64,000 nt of DNA from Cristatella mucedo (lineage: Eukaryota; Bryozoa; Phylactolaemata; Cristatellidae). Shown here piece after piece: positions 1-12,619 of this stretch. The stretch is from positions 5,559,501 through 5,623,500 of the forward strand of contig WPIO01000010.1 in the NCBI GenBank assembly GCA_009760855.2, read 5' to 3'. The position numbers and the translations under genes are program-made. The notes under the pieces were generated by a model. It searched no databases and was not told where the DNA came from. It saw nothing but the letters and a program-made list of their open reading frames with translations. Within the stretch, counting starts at the first letter, position 1; every line of letters begins with the position of its first letter.

Positions 1-459
1 TTCTTCAATTTTAGGAAGTATGTGACCAAATTTTGCTTATGCCGCAGTATGACTTACGTTTGAATAAGGGTTTCGGTATTACAAATACTACATACGTGAC
101 GTACGCAATAATTTTACTTACGTTAATTATTTCGTATGGACCGCTGAATTAATTTTCAAATCACTCAACACTGTGCAGCCTTGACGCGTTGGTTATGGCC
201 AAAGCCTATTCAAAAGAAATAGGGTCTTGACAGTTGAGCTTAATGCGGGATCATAATTTAATTTTGCTAACGTAATCTGCTAGGAAAATTGGTCGTTAGC
301 TTAAAGCGAATATAATTTTGCAAGTAGCTGCCCGAAGGGCACAATATGCAGCGGTGTTTGCATCGTCGCTAAGTAAAGTAGTCTTACTAAAGAAAATTAA
401 TGCGACTTTCACTTCATTCACAGCTTTTCGTTCACTTTAAGAAGAGCGAAGCGTAATAT

Positions 460-622
460 CCAAATAAAAAATGGAGCATCGCCCATTATTTTTCACACCC
501 ATGGTGGTAGCCAAGGTGTAAGGGGCCTGCTCTTCACTACCCAGGTCATGGTTTCGAGTTATACACTAGTCGGTGTGTCGTTGATTATTGCAAGCGGCGG
601 TGACAACAATGAATAATAGTAA
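460..622 (+). repeat. tRNA-derived SINE, family 2
   Basis: A head with tRNA-like promoter boxes is visible: an A-box-like stretch around GTGGTAGCC and a B-box-like GGTTTCGAGTT. It is followed by a CAAGCGGCGGTGACAACAATGAATAAT tail region and ATAAT repeats. A clear second copy in the opposite orientation lies at 21,886-22,045. It is a non-autonomous element and not a functional tRNA gene, because no cloverleaf can be folded. Confidence 0.6.
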
Positions 623-1080
623 TAATAATACAATTAATAAAGCACCCTCAGAGAACTCAATATATCTTTCTAGGCGCTTTACATTTGCCGCAAATAAAAC
701 ATGACGGGATGGTGAGCGGTATCATGCTTGATACCACATGGTTAGGGGTGAAATGCACAGGGTCAGCATTCAAGAATGTTCAGTGCCAGCATGCACAGTG
801 TCAGCACGCATAAGCACTTAACCGAAGAATCACAAGGACCACTAAATACTGTTATAAATAGGTGAGTTTTCAATTTCTTTTCAAATATGGTCAATTCAAG
901 GGATGTCGTGACGCAAGTCGGGATTTAGTTCCAGGCTTTGGGAGCATACGAACTAAAATCACGGTCTCCAAAGGATTTGAGGTTTGTACAAGGCATAGGT
1001 AAAAAGTTAGTTTCCGAAAACGCTTGGTACGATCCTTAGCCTGGTGGGCGAGTAAATCTGACGAATGCTCGCCTGCCACT
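623..1080 (-). mobile_element. LINE family A (L2/CR1-like), 3' end fragment
   Basis: Read on the minus strand, this is the last part of a LINE reverse transcriptase ORF plus its 3' tail. It matches the 3' ends at 39,000-39,580, 47,100-47,755 and 59,820-60,300. The shared tail reads roughly AAAGCGCCTAGA then GAGATT and CTCTGAGGG, followed by ATT repeats. Only the C-terminal portion remains, and it is interrupted by stops. Confidence 0.8.
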
Positions 1081-1254
1081 ATATTAAAGAGGTTTCAAAT
1101 CAGCCCTCGCTTTTTGAGTCTGATTGAAGTGGATGTGCATTCATGTAGTGTTTAATTCTACTCAAACCGATTTGCACGATAAAGCGATTGTTCAAAACCT
1201 TGAAATCTGATGCGCGAATTTGAACCATCGATTAGTAAAGTACTCAATGAAATT

Positions 1255-2745
1255 AAATTCAAGATTCTTGCTGCCGTTTTATGGTGGGTTGAGGTGGGTT
1301 TACCGTGGATTGTCGCGTCGCGGAATTAGACGGTTATGTGGGCCACAGCACGGAACTGCATGAGATTGCATTTCCGTGATGTTAAGAAATTTCGCGATTG
1401 CACTGCAAAACAAGCAGAGTGCAATGTGCAATTAAAATTTAAGCTTTTACGCGTTCGCTTTCTGCTAAATTTGTGGTGGATTGTGTAGGGCGGTGGTAAA
1501 TTGCATTACCTAGCTGCGCAATAGAGTTTGATTGGAATGCATTGTGTGAGAAGGCGCATACTAAATTTCATATACGCTCAAAGGATGCCTATTTCTTTGT
1601 GTCAAGCCAATAGAAACTGGAGTTTCGAGTAGCCTACTTCTGTTGGGTCTGTTTTTAAAAACAGTTCAGGCCATTGAGCAGCATGAACGCAGTCTACTGC
1701 AAAAGAACGTGCACGTGCGACGCGGGCAGTTTTTTGATGCAGCTTAAACAGAGTTTCCTGAGATACGCAATCAAGACTGGAGCTTCAGACGTCCGATATC
1801 TGATCGATCTGAGAGGCGGTTTGCACTATCGACAGAGGCGGCAGCCACCAATAGCCACCAACCAAAACATTAATTATATTGCAATGCGGTTTCTCTACAT
1901 CACGGAATTTAGACTTTGCACTTTAAAATAGCTTTCTGTGTTGTGCATTAAAAATTAGAACTTTGATCGTACGATGAAGGTTTACGTGGATTCGACGCGG
2001 ATTAGAGTGTATTGTGGCATTGAGCCGGAAAATTTCTGTCGTTTTAAATGCGAGCAAGAGAAGTCCGTAGATAATGTCCTGTCATTTTTTGAGTACCCTG
2101 CCCACGTAAGCTAGCGAAATTGTAAATCTAAATTGGAGCTTCGTGCCCCTGATGTCTGGCTGATTTCTGGTGGGTTAGAGTGGATTTGGATAATAGCCCT
2201 GGCCGCTGAAGTGCATTGCATGAGATCGCCCGTGCCCAAGGCGCGACATTTTATGAATACTTGTTAGAATAATGTAGTACACAATCACAATCGGAGCTTT
2301 TCTTGTAGTTTTTTGGTCGCTTTGCGATGGATTTTAGAGGATCGCAGTAATTGCCGGAACCATTGCTGTCGGTTTCATTTCATTGCATAAGAAAGCTGGT
2401 GCGCAATAGCATAGAACTCGGTGCTACACTCGAATGATAGTGCAGAGTAAAGTCACTAAAATTAATTTGAGCTTCACGCAGTAGATTTGGCGTGGATTAA
2501 ATCAGAACGCCATAGACTGTGGTGGCGATGCGTGCCGTTGCAGCCCACTTGCACGAGAACCCGTGCGCAACATGGTGAATTAGTTGGTGAGTTTATCCGA
2601 CTGAAAGTGTATTATAATTTACACCATAATTTTGGAGCTTCGTGCTGCTAGTTTCCATTCGACGGTTGCCTGATTACAGAGAACCGGGCGTCACATGGCA
2701 GTTAGCAATAGTCCACCAGCGAAACTCGTCTGTAGTTATTAGACC
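1255..2745 (+). repeat. Diverged satellite with a period of about 170 bp
   Basis: A phrase like TTGGAGCTTCGTGC recurs near 1,440, 1,614, 1,777, 1,952, 2,132, 2,302, 2,467 and 2,635, a step of about 165-180 bp. Each unit also carries variants of GTGGATTNNNNTGG and GCATTGCATGAGA. The units are strongly diverged. The last four units have a close copy in reverse orientation at 20,985-21,615, and a lone related monomer sits near 11,640-11,765. Short ORFs inside it are chance. Confidence 0.65.
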
Positions 2746-5219
2746 AAAATCTCAGGAGGTAAGCTAGTCAGGTATATGCGAGGCAGGAAAAATAGTATCC
2801 ACGCAACTTTTGAATCTGTCAATCGTGTCAATTTAATACCAGGGTCAATGACAGTCCTTTGGGGAAATTTCCACGTTAGACGCCTTTTTCAGAGCCCGGC
2901 GAGGCATTTTCCTTGAGCTTTACCCGATGTAAACCTTTCGGGAAATGTATTCATAGATTGTACCATTGCCACTTAACTTTCTACTATACGCTGGTTCCCA
3001 CCCCCTGTTAAAAATGTACTCATTATACTAGTGGCAGGTGGCACTACTTCGTTCGAGTGATGCGTGGAAATTTTGAAACAGCTTGGTTTAATGAGCTTAC
3101 ACTTTGTATTGACCAATACTTGAATGATTATACTTGATCCTTGTCGCCATAAATGCACCCCGCGTGTTTAAGCAATTGGCGAGAGCTTTCATCATAGGAG
3201 GCTCGAAAAATTATGAACTGGGAAGGCCTTGGTTTTACCAGTAAATTAATTAAAAGCGGTGGTTGTTCGACGATGAGCTTACTTTGTTTCGCAGAAGAGC
3301 TTTCGCGGATCGCTGCAGGCAGTTAAGAATTGCAGAATGGTTTACCGCTTAAACCAGTGAACTGTAATATTGATAGCATTACGCCGTTTGTGTGGCACCC
3401 TAAACAATCTAAAACTCCATCAGGGCGCTATACAACTCGACTCAAAAATAAATACCTAAGAATTATTGTTACGTATGGTATGATGTTGAGAAAATTGTGC
3501 ATAAAAACAAGTAATTACACTTGGGATAAAATGCTGAGTACACAGTAAGACGCTCATAGCCACCGCTTGCTAGGGCCTCGGGCTAGTAACAGGTACTGAA
3601 TCGCTCACATGTGGGCACTAAAAGCACACAGTAATAAATTTTATGAACCCCTCTGCATTTATTTTGATAAACCTGGCACTAAAAAAAGTATCTATTTAAT
3701 AAAACTGAAGATGCTGCGTTTTTATGCGTGATGCACTTTTGCGAGCTGAATCTCAAAGGGATGCAATAAATCTCTGCGTTATTCCAAGAAATGAACTTAA
3801 AATACTGATGAATGAAATAGTGCGCTCAAACAAGACCAGTCTGTTTCGGACGACTAGCAGCAGTTAAAATTGCCCTCGTCCCAAGTTACTAATTAGTCTG
3901 TTATTATGAACATGTCTAAAATTGAGGGTATAGCTTGAAAACAGCAATTCAGTTGGCTGGTCTGTATGCTCTGTTTGGCTAGCTAGAGTGTCTTGCCAAC
4001 TGTATGGGCCAGACGTAGTCCGCTAAAGACATAGCCGTCATTCGTGTGATCTGCCAGCATAGCCTTGGCGGAACGACCATGATCCATCGCAAGCAAGAAG
4101 ACTCCCCGAGAGCAGTCAATTCGCTGCTGGAAGTGTCTCTTTCAAATACGATAATATTGTTCCTTCATCTTTTTTGTCTATCTATTGTTCTCCTTCTTTC
4201 CTTCCTCCATTCCTTCTCACCATCTATTAGCTCCTTCTCTCTTCCATTTTATCTCTATTGAAATTACGAGCCAAGGTAGTTGCGAGCACGCGAGCCATAA
4301 GTCCAACGATTAGTTACTACAGCTCTTTTAGCTGGCTTTCTGCAGTCGCTTCAAGATTTACGAAACCTTCTCAATATACAGATGATTCTCATCAGTTTGC
4401 ATTCACTTTCACTAAAAGTCTAGTGGATGATCCTGGCCTGAGCAGAGCATGGGAGACAAAGATTTTTTGCTCAGACATATTAATCACTGCTGCTCTGCTC
4501 CTTCATATCTCGCTGGTCAGTAGCAGAGGTATAATTTCAAGTTCTCAGCAAAACAAAATAAGCTTTATACATATTTTATTTTCTCAGATAACTATCGGCG
4601 ACAGCTGACTGTTATCTGCGAAACTGGAACTGGGTAATTTGCTTGTACAGACCTGTACTTTGCTGCGCCTTTTATGTTATCTAAATAAAGCAAATGAATA
4701 AGAAAATATATTTACATCGCCAACTAAATTAATCTCAAGAGCCTGATCCTATTTCAAGTGTTACTTAAATATGATGGTGATTTTAATTTACATTAACTCT
4801 ATTCCAAGAATTTCTTAAACACAAGGAAGAATAAAAGTTGGACTGATTGACTGAGTAGTAAGTGCTTCAGTCCATCGTATTACCTAGACCTACATCAAAT
4901 CAGCTCTTCTTGCCGAAGTAATTTCTCACTCCCCTACTTGGTTTAGTTTAATAGAAAGTCATACCAACTCTAATTCGTACTTTGCGCTGCATTTCATTAA
5001 AGCTCTTTAGATCTATTTCCTAAATTGAAAATTTGGCACTTCCTCAACCACAAACATTCAACAAACGACATCTTGCAAATCTTATTTTTTCCGCATTGCA
5101 ATAGCTCCAGGCTTTAGGATTTCGAAAGTTGTTTCAACAGTCAATATCCTGCTTGGCTGTGGAGTGTTATTCTTCTTTTATTTAAGGTGAGCAACTCATG
5201 TAAAAGAATTCGCAAATCG
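2746..5219. other. Region without recognised genes
   Basis: Neither strand shows a convincing exon or family. There is a pyrimidine-rich stretch at about 4,140-4,260 and an isolated SINE-like phrase (CACCGCTTGCTAGGGCCTCG) near 3,560. The open frames at 4,046-4,608 are low-complexity or unsupported. Confidence 0.5.
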
Positions 5220-5513
5220 GTGAGGGAACATGTAATGTAATGTAATGTAATGTAATGTAATGTATCCCCGTCAGTAACTTCACAAAGTCATAAAGACCAT
5301 GTGGGTGTTACGCAGGATAGTTTTGTATAGCGCACTCACAGCCTAAGCGGCTTTCGGTACGCATTCGGTAGCCAACAGACTTCGTCTCACGCAACAAAGA
5401 GAAAGTGGGAAGCATAGCAGAGTTAGGAGAGCAGTTGAGGTAGTGAGTAGCATAGAAGTAGCAGTTCAGGACCGCTGAAAAAGATGCGCCATAGTCGGCA
5501 GTTGGAGAGTGAT
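5220..5513 (-). mobile_element. LINE family B 3' end with (TAATG)n tail
   Basis: A 5-bp repeat (GTAAT)n abuts a block that matches 8,815-9,245 and 50,400-50,700. Read on the minus strand, it is the C-terminal end of a LINE reverse transcriptase followed by its short-period 3' tail. The copy is strongly 5' truncated at about 5,513. Short-period tails of this kind are usual in L2/CR1-type elements. Confidence 0.8.
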
Positions 5514-5950
5514 TCTGCAGCTTGCGAGCTGTGGGCGGAGACCCTACGAGGGCTCAGACTGCTTAAGTAGCCGCAAGCTCATGAGCGGTAGAAGGGCAGA
5601 CGATGACTTGGCGGCTGACTCGGCAGTCCGGTCTAAATCCATGCATCGGCGGCATCTGCAGGGACATCCATCTACCGCAAACTGCCGCCAGCTGTCGGGC
5701 GGGTTCGTAACGAACACAGTGCGAAAGAACCTTGCATACATGGAATATAAGGGCTGCAGAAGGAGTACAGGGGGAAGGGAGGGCTCGATCCCTCGACACC
5801 GGCAGCCGTCTAGAGAGTGTAGACTGGGCTTGGCCGTCATGGTTTGGAGAATCAAACGGTTGGTGTTGGAGCCAGCAGGCTTGTTGCTCGGTCTCCTTTC
5901 CCAGCCCGACGACACGTCGCGTGGAAGGTTGTCACATGGCCGAGAAAAAA
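5514..5950 (+). repeat. Dispersed repeat D, copy 1
   Basis: Two blocks, 5,521-5,640 and 5,824-5,945, match 49,860-50,085, including GCCGCAAGCTCATGA, GGGCAGACGATGACT and TTGGAGCCAGCAGGCTTGTT. In both copies a long (CT)n tract is near (5,977-6,062 and 49,511-49,606). The element type is not recognised. Open frames across it are also open on the other strand and look non-coding. Confidence 0.55.
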
Positions 5951-5975
5951 CCTACGCATAAATACTTCTTTCGTG

Positions 5976-5976
<1 letters not shown>

Positions 5977-6062
<86 letters not shown>
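5977..6062. repeat. (CT)n microsatellite
   Basis: An almost pure CT dinucleotide run of about 85 bp. Translations rich in Ser-Leu or Arg-Glu through it are artefacts. Confidence 0.95.
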
Positions 6063-6063
<1 letters not shown>

Positions 6064-7179
6064 ATTCAGAGATTGGTGGCCAATCCTAGTGCATATTCTG
6101 CTCGTTGTACTGTTCCAGTTAACAGGTGCTGCTGCCAAGTGGCTACTGCTGCTGCTGTACGCTGAGACTCGTACTACCAGGTGCGCACAAGAGGGAGCTC
6201 TAGCCCATCTACCATCGCATTTTGTTTACGTTTTGGCTAGAAGCATGCCGACGCTCGTGTAACGAAGTGTCACTAATCCTGACGAAAAGCTTGCTTCTTT
6301 TTGGCTCTGCATTCGTTTCCGCTTGGCCAGGTGCTTGCCGTTTTCAGCCATTAAATCCTAGATCTTCTCCCAAGCCTTCTATAGATCGAGAAATTCAGCT
6401 CTTACCTGACTTTTGTGCCTTGAAGCTTTTGCAAAACTGAAAATTATCAAACCTACCTGGTTTAATTGTTCAGCTCGAGTTTGGGATGTTATTCGCTGCA
6501 CAATTTCAGATTTCGGTAACTCAATAGTAGTTCTTTAGAAAATATGTCATTTACAAAAATATTCTTAGGAAAAAAACACCGAACTTTATTAATAATTAAT
6601 TATTAAAATAATAGGTCTTCTGAGTAATGACCTACGAGAACTGAACCTCTGTCTAAGTGCTCTACAATGCAGCAAGAGAAGTAAGAACCAAGGCATGACG
6701 TTCACATTATCATGCTATGACAATCAAGAAAAGCCACGCAAGATAAACAATGTATCTTGCATAGGCCATTACGTTAAAACGTAAAAGAGCTCACTCAGAG
6801 CTGCCAGTTTAGGAGCCACAGTTTCTATAAACAAACGTGCTGAGTTATGTACAGGTGAACCTGGAAAGTGTCGAGGTAAAAGAAAGACAGGTTCATTAGA
6901 ATGTTAAGAAAGCTATGCGTACTAGATGCCCTGGTCTTTTGTCGTGGATAAATGGAATTACAGTTAAATAGAATTGATGTCACGAGCCTTTGGCTGCCAT
7001 ACTCGTGTTTAAGTGAGCTCCGATTTCGGCAGTGTTTCTCGGCTGAAATCGGAGCCCAGATTACGGGAATACGTCAGTGAGGGATGCCAGATAAATCGAT
7101 CTTGAATTTGATGTCTGAAAACTTGAGGATTACAATAGCCTTTTCAATAAATATTTAAGAAGTGTGATTTTCCTTTAGC
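6063..7179. other. Region without recognised genes
   Basis: I see no coding signal or repeat family here on either strand. Confidence 0.4.
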
Positions 7180-7760
7180 TTCGGAAAGTTAATAGCCGCC
7201 CAAAAGCGCGTGTCGTCGACGTAGGCTTTACCTGAATTAAGCGAGTCAGATTTGGAGTAAAGCCTTGAGAGGTCGAGAGATATGGAGAGCTTCGTTTCAT
7301 TAACAAGAAATGAAAGCGGGGATTCTGTTGGGAAATTTAATCGACCAGAAGGAGGTTGTATATCTTGAAAATAAGTGTGCCTATGAACTGATCCTGGTGT
7401 GCCTCATATTTTCTGGGTTCCGAGAACGGCCGGCAGCGATTTATTTCTCAAATTTGACATCTCAGACTGAGGTTGTACCCAACCCATTTTACCACTGATT
7501 AGTGACAACTAAGAGTGTTAAGATCAGCTCTAGTAGAATATAGTCTTCATTTATGTCAAATGCTTCTGAGATATCTAAGAGAACTACAGAACAGGCTCTG
7601 TCATGATCAGAATATGTTCAGACGTTGTGATAAACGCGAAACACAGCATCTTCCTTAGAAGGGTTAGCCCTAATCCAAATTAAAACCTGCTAAAAATATT
7701 TGATAAAGTGGTGTAATCTGTCTGGTTTCTGGCCACCATTTGTTTGCGTATCTGCCTGAT
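7180..7760 (-). pseudogene. Degenerate LINE family C reverse transcriptase
   Basis: The minus strand carries two separated reverse transcriptase landmarks in the right order. Motif A-like VVLLDISEAFDI is near 7,600-7,560, and a motif C-like YVDDTRFW is near 7,225-7,200. The stretch between them is full of stops and frameshifts, so this is a relic. It differs from families A and B, whose motif C reads FYADDTQLY where visible. Confidence 0.6.
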
Positions 7761-8814
7761 TCGATAGCTAACTCGTGAAGCTTGGCAGAAAGATATGCTT
7801 GGCATGGATTCGAAATATCCTTATGAGCGCAAAGCTTCAACAAACATGAATGGCCGTACCAGATCGTCTGGAAACCAATGGCTGAAAAAGCTAAGCCAGT
7901 GGCCTAATATGATAAATAAACAGAAGTGCGGTACAAGGCAATCGCATCACCATTCTCTCGTAAATTGTACATCTTTAGGTACAAAATTCTCCGAATATTC
8001 ACAAACATGTCCCAGCTGTATCAAGAGCGTCGTTCCTATCTTGAGTTGCCTTGAAGTCGAGATTTCTAAAATAGCAGCCCGCTAAGTCAGCTGTATAGCA
8101 CAAGAGGGGAACGCGAAAGAATTGCCAGAAAAAATTTCTGCAGTTTCACTTCTATAACGTCACCGTCAGTGATGTTTATAATGCCAGGTCACAGCGGCCT
8201 TTGCTAATTCCGATATGCGAGAGAAACTCATTTTCCTTCGGATTAGCTTTTAGAACTATGCATTCAGTGAAGCTCTTTGCAAATCCAAGACATAATCAGA
8301 AACAATGGCAGTGGCGGTGTGCTTGAGCAGCCAGATTAAGACTGCCGAGATGTTTGTGTGTGTGTGTGTTTTCTGAATTTCAGTGGCTAGATACCGATCA
8401 TGTTATGATCAATCATAGGCTGCATGAAACCAGTCTTTAATTTTGCAGGCGGGCTAAGTCGGGCTGAGTTGAGCCAGAGGGTTTCAACTTAGCTGGATTA
8501 GCATTAGAGGCCTCGAGTCGAAAAGTTAAGAGGCACTACTCCTGGGTCAATTAGAATCATCGTACGCCATGACTGATCCGAGTTGCCTGCCACCCTCCAT
8601 CACCTTTGAATAGAATTAATTCTCACGTCTATGTATGGGGACTTTTATTCTCTAGGTATTTTTTGCTTCATTGCTGTCGCATTCTAAAACTGTCACCACG
8701 CTTAGGCGTATTAGTGCTCCACCAGCATCTCGTCGCTAGCTTTGGTTCAAACTTGCTGTGAGATTGCCACTGTGCAAGCTGTCTAGGTCGTGTACGGCTA
8801 CGGCTACGCTTATA
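7761..8814. other. Region without recognised genes
   Basis: A short (GT)n run lies at 8,352-8,368. The 96-codon frame at 7,795-8,085 has no supporting feature. Nothing else is recognised. Confidence 0.4.
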
Positions 8815-9270
8815 CTGTAATGTAATGTAATGTATCTCCGTCTGCAACTCCACAAAATCATAAAGACTATGTGGGCGTTACGAAGGAGAGGTTTGTATAG
8901 CGCATTCACAGCCTAAGTGGATTTCGGTACGCATTCGGTAGCCAACAGACTTCGTCTCACGCAACAAAGAGAAAGTGGGACGGATAGCAGAGTCAGGAGA
9001 GCAGTTGAGGCAGTGATCAGCATAGAAGTAGCAGCCCAGGACCGCTGAAAAGGATGTGCCATAGTCAGCAGTAGGAGAGTAGTTGTCGTTGCGTAAGAGT
9101 TGTGGAAACGAGTTCCACAGTCTAGGACCTGTAGAGCTAAAGCTTCTGTCGCCAACTGTCTTTAAGCGGAGGTATGGGACAGCCAATTTATTGTCCACAC
9201 AGGACCTGAGGGTGCGAATGAAATAATTGGCAGGGAAAATTTCACCTGAGGGTTCGAACAGGCTGAAACT
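8815..9270 (-). mobile_element. LINE family B 3' fragment
   Basis: This contains the same (TAATG)n tail and C-terminal coding block as 5,220-5,513 and 50,400-50,900, read on the minus strand. The motif SFSSTGPRLWNS (about 9,090-9,125) is typical of the end of L2/CR1-like ORF2. It is 5' truncated. Confidence 0.8.
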
Positions 9271-10204
9271 GAACGCAAACGCTGGCTGCTTTGACTCTCC
9301 CTGCTAGCATATTGCTGCTATTAGTAGGTATCTGCACTACGAGTAAGGAGCCTAGTGCGACTTCTCTTTTCGGGCTCGACAAGGATTCCCATTTCTGTGG
9401 TAATCTACAATCCAGTGACAAGATTATGCGTATCCTGCAGCTCCCTGGCATGGAGGACTCCAAAATTCATATGCATCTATCCATCCAGTGAGTTTCATAC
9501 TTCTACGGCGTCCATTCTTTCCCTTCTTGGAGAGGGTTCTTATTCTGGGCAACGTAATGTCTACGTGGCTTCTTCTGCGACGATTCTAATGCCTGTGCAA
9601 TCTGAGTAAGTGCAATTCGGTGACCATCTTGCACATGAATCTTGACCAACGTGTGTGCGGCAACGACTTGCTTCAGTGGCTAAATCGTTGTCTCGTAAAA
9701 GCAAACGCATTGGACTTCTCGTTTCGATTTACAGGAAATTAACTTTTCGCACAATTTCGAAATGGCGCCGGCATTTATATGCTCCTAAGAGGTGTCGGAC
9801 ACTGGAAGTTGTCTATCATACCTCACTTACTACCGTCTTATTTAATCCCAAGGTAGACAAGACACGATTGCTGAGATAATGCAATAATAAACTCGACATA
9901 TTTCACTCGACATCTCACGTGCAGTGATTGAGAGAAGTTTGCTCCTTCTTGGGTTGTGTAATAGCATTGATATCAAAGATAGTTTTTGATATCTAATAAG
10001 ATCAAGCCGAAGCTAAGGGCATTTGTCTGTCTCCAGTCAAGCGAAGTCTTGACTGTCTGCAAAGTTAAGGATTCTGGAAGTGCAATGAAGCCCAGCTCTT
10101 TGCTACGAGGGCTGCTGGAAAAATATGACGACGAGATAGCTGCAACATATACTTTGGTCAAGGCTTGCCGAAATCTGCCTCAATTATTGCAATAACAACT
10201 ATAA
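9271..10204. other. Region without recognised genes
   Basis: No gene is supported. The frame ending at 10,195 closes with a Cys-containing tail that faintly recalls the secreted peptides, but splice phase and length do not fit (see rejected items). Confidence 0.4.
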
Positions 10205-10385
10205 CAAGAATGCACTTGATAAAGCACCCTCAGAGAACTCAATCTCTTCCTAGGTGCTTTACATTTGCTGCAAAGGGAAACGCGATTGAATCTTGAGTAC
10301 TAATAATAAATAATAATTCTTGATAAACAAAATGAACACTTGGGTTAGGGGTGACATGCACAGGGTTAGCATGCAATCTCTGCTA
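10205..10385 (-). mobile_element. LINE family A 3' tail
   Basis: The minus strand reads the family A 3' end (CTCTGAGGGTGC, AAAGCACCTAGG, then the GGGTTAGC-type linker) without coding sequence. It is a short 5'-truncated insertion. Confidence 0.7.
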
Positions 10386-11834
10386 GAGCCTAATAAAGAG
10401 AAAGATCCCAGCTTTGACACCGACCAACTACAGTTGGATGGGTTACGCTTTTATTATTCCAGGCCAATGACACAAGGAATACAAGGAGGAAGGTACTTGA
10501 AAATTGCCGCGTGCAAGATCAGCCAAATTATGACTGCTAATATTTTCCTTATTCACCTTTTTTGAATTGTAGCAGCTAGAAATTGGCCATCTCGTAATAC
10601 TTTTTAGGCAGTATAAAAGCCAAAATCCTTCATTAGGCTGGTCACTCGAGTTGAGCTGAAGTTGAGCTGACTAATAAAGTTCGCTTTCTAATTCGGCAAA
10701 TATTTACAGGAATTTGGAGTCGCTAAAAAATTGAACCTTTAAATACTGTAAATACTGTAGTACATGATCTTATAATGTAACCGGCCATGTTTCATGTCGT
10801 TGCGCTCGCGCGTTTTCTGGAAAATGGGCTGCAAAAAATGCTAGCGATTCACCACAATCCATCACAAATCCAGAAGAATTCAGATTCGGAAAGCTCTGAA
10901 ATGTATTGCCTATTTCAGAAAATAATAGTCAAAGGTAGCCATTATGTTTTGAGCATTTTCGCGCACTATCTTGCAATTAATTCCGGTTGATTGCGGAGGT
11001 ATTGGCTGTACCGCTGCAGTCAATTGCACTGGACTGCAGGAAAAAACGTACAGAGCGGAGCAGAAGTTTCTTGCTATACTTCAACGATAGCTTAGTGTAG
11101 CGATGCGGCGGCTAAGCTGAATCAGCCAGATTGCGACTGACACTAGTTTTTTTTCGAGGTTCCTGAATTGTAATGGCAAAGACCCAATACACGAAAATCT
11201 ATCTACCTTAGAGGCCGCATAACATCCGAAGTCATGATATAGGCACTCAGTAGTGCTTCCGGAGTTGGCATTAGCATTTGAGCTGGTCTGAGCTCTAGGC
11301 CACTGAGCCATTCGTGTACGTCAGGGCCTCCGTTGAACGGCTGCAATCTTCCATTGCTGTCAAAAAAGACTTCTTTACGCAACGGATACAGATTTGCTTT
11401 GTTGAGGTACGAGCGCTCTTTGTGACTGCCGTGTCCACTACCGGCGCCATACCGGCGTGCAATAGTACTGCGCATACAAGTCGCTAGCCGTAAATACAAG
11501 ATTCGGAGATCGCCGGTAGTCGTCGCGCGTCGGCTGAGAGGCTAGCACACCGCTGCGAGCATGCTGCGCTTGCGGCTTATTTCAGTGCTGAAGTTACGCC
11601 GTCGCACATTACGTTTGAACCACTACAGTATGCAATCGAAGTCGGAGCGTCGCGCTGCCGATTTCTGGTGGATTTGCGGTGTTTTGCAGTGGATTAGGAT
11701 GGACTTGTGGTGTGTTATGGTGGATTAGGATGGATTGCGGTTGATTGAGGTGGCGGTGCAGTCCATTCGCATGAGAATGCGTGATTACAGCAGCATGAAA
11801 TCGTGTGGGTACAGCATAAGAACTGTAAAACAGC
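10386..11834. other. Mostly unrecognised; one satellite-like monomer
   Basis: At about 11,640-11,765 a unit with CGGAGCGTCGCGCTGCCGA, repeated GTGGATT words and CATTCGCATGAGAATGCG resembles the 170-bp satellite of 1,255-2,745. The minus-strand frame 11,203-11,499 (98 codons) is open but has no recognised domain. Confidence 0.4.
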
Positions 11835-11935
11835 ATTCCCGGGCCTCGAGCCGAGCGGAATATTTAAAGTGCCCGGATTAAGATTAAATTCTCTTAGGGA
11901 TCTCTACCAATGAATTATTCATGTACAATGCATAT
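11835..11935 (+). repeat. SINE/LINE-type 3' tail
   Basis: A short block ends in TTAAATTCTCTTAGGGAT and CCAATGAATTA, closely related to the 3' ends of the SINEs at 16,195 and 49,010. It appears to be a truncated element. Confidence 0.5.
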
Positions 11936-12049
11936 CATACAAACTCTATACTCACGCTGTCTTTTTCTGGCCAACCGTTACTAAATTAGATCGGTTTGCC
12001 GAGGATTTGGGTAACTCTTTGCACCCGCGGCGATTCACAGAGTATAGTA

Positions 12050-12300
12050 GCCATAATAATACGTTTGATATAGCACCCTCAGATAGCTCAATCTCTCTTT
12101 GGACACTCTACATTTGCTGCAAGCAAAGCATGATCGATGGCTAGTGGTAGGATGTTCAACTACAACAAGAATACAATTGTGAGGCGTGACATACACGAGG
12201 TCAGCATGTAAGTATGGTTATTGGCAGCACACACAGTGTCAGCACGCATAATCACGTAAGGGACGAATCACGTGAACCCACTGAATGCTGTGATTGGAGC
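12050..12300 (-). mobile_element. LINE family A 3' tail
   Basis: The minus strand reads the family A tail (CTCTGAGGGTGC-like end, ACTAGCCATCGATCATG-type linker). No coding portion is intact. Confidence 0.7.
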
Positions 12301-12619
12301 TTCACTTGTATCGGTCACTCATCATCACCAACGATTGCATGGCTAAGACTACTGTGTTCCCTGCCTCCTTTCTGTGTCCGCGTATGGAAAGCACTACAAC
12401 CTAGCAACAGGATTTCGTACAGTAGGAATGTAACAACTTTTGGCTAAGTAATGCTTTTAAAAAATGCATTTCGCACTCACTGGCGGCTTACTCCATTCGG
12501 GCTGCAATGCGGAACCTTGAGAATGAAAGCTATATTCGATTTGAATCGCAATAGATAACTCATTCACTGTTTGTTACTAGCATAGATGTAGCTGAAAGTT
12601 GAGCTAGGCCTATCTGACG

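Noticed and set aside
5844-6262. Long open frames with Ser-Leu or Arg-Glu runs here and at 48,100-48,573 and 49,358-49,960
   Set aside because: They are translations of (CT)n microsatellites and are open on both strands.
10096-10195. Possible third member of the secreted-peptide family (Cys-containing tail ending at 10,195)
   Set aside because: The only acceptor gives a 100-nt exon in the wrong phase, no polypyrimidine tract is present, and no signal-peptide exon is found upstream.
11203-11499. Minus-strand 98-codon frame as an exon
   Set aside because: No splice context, domain or homologous copy in the window supports it.
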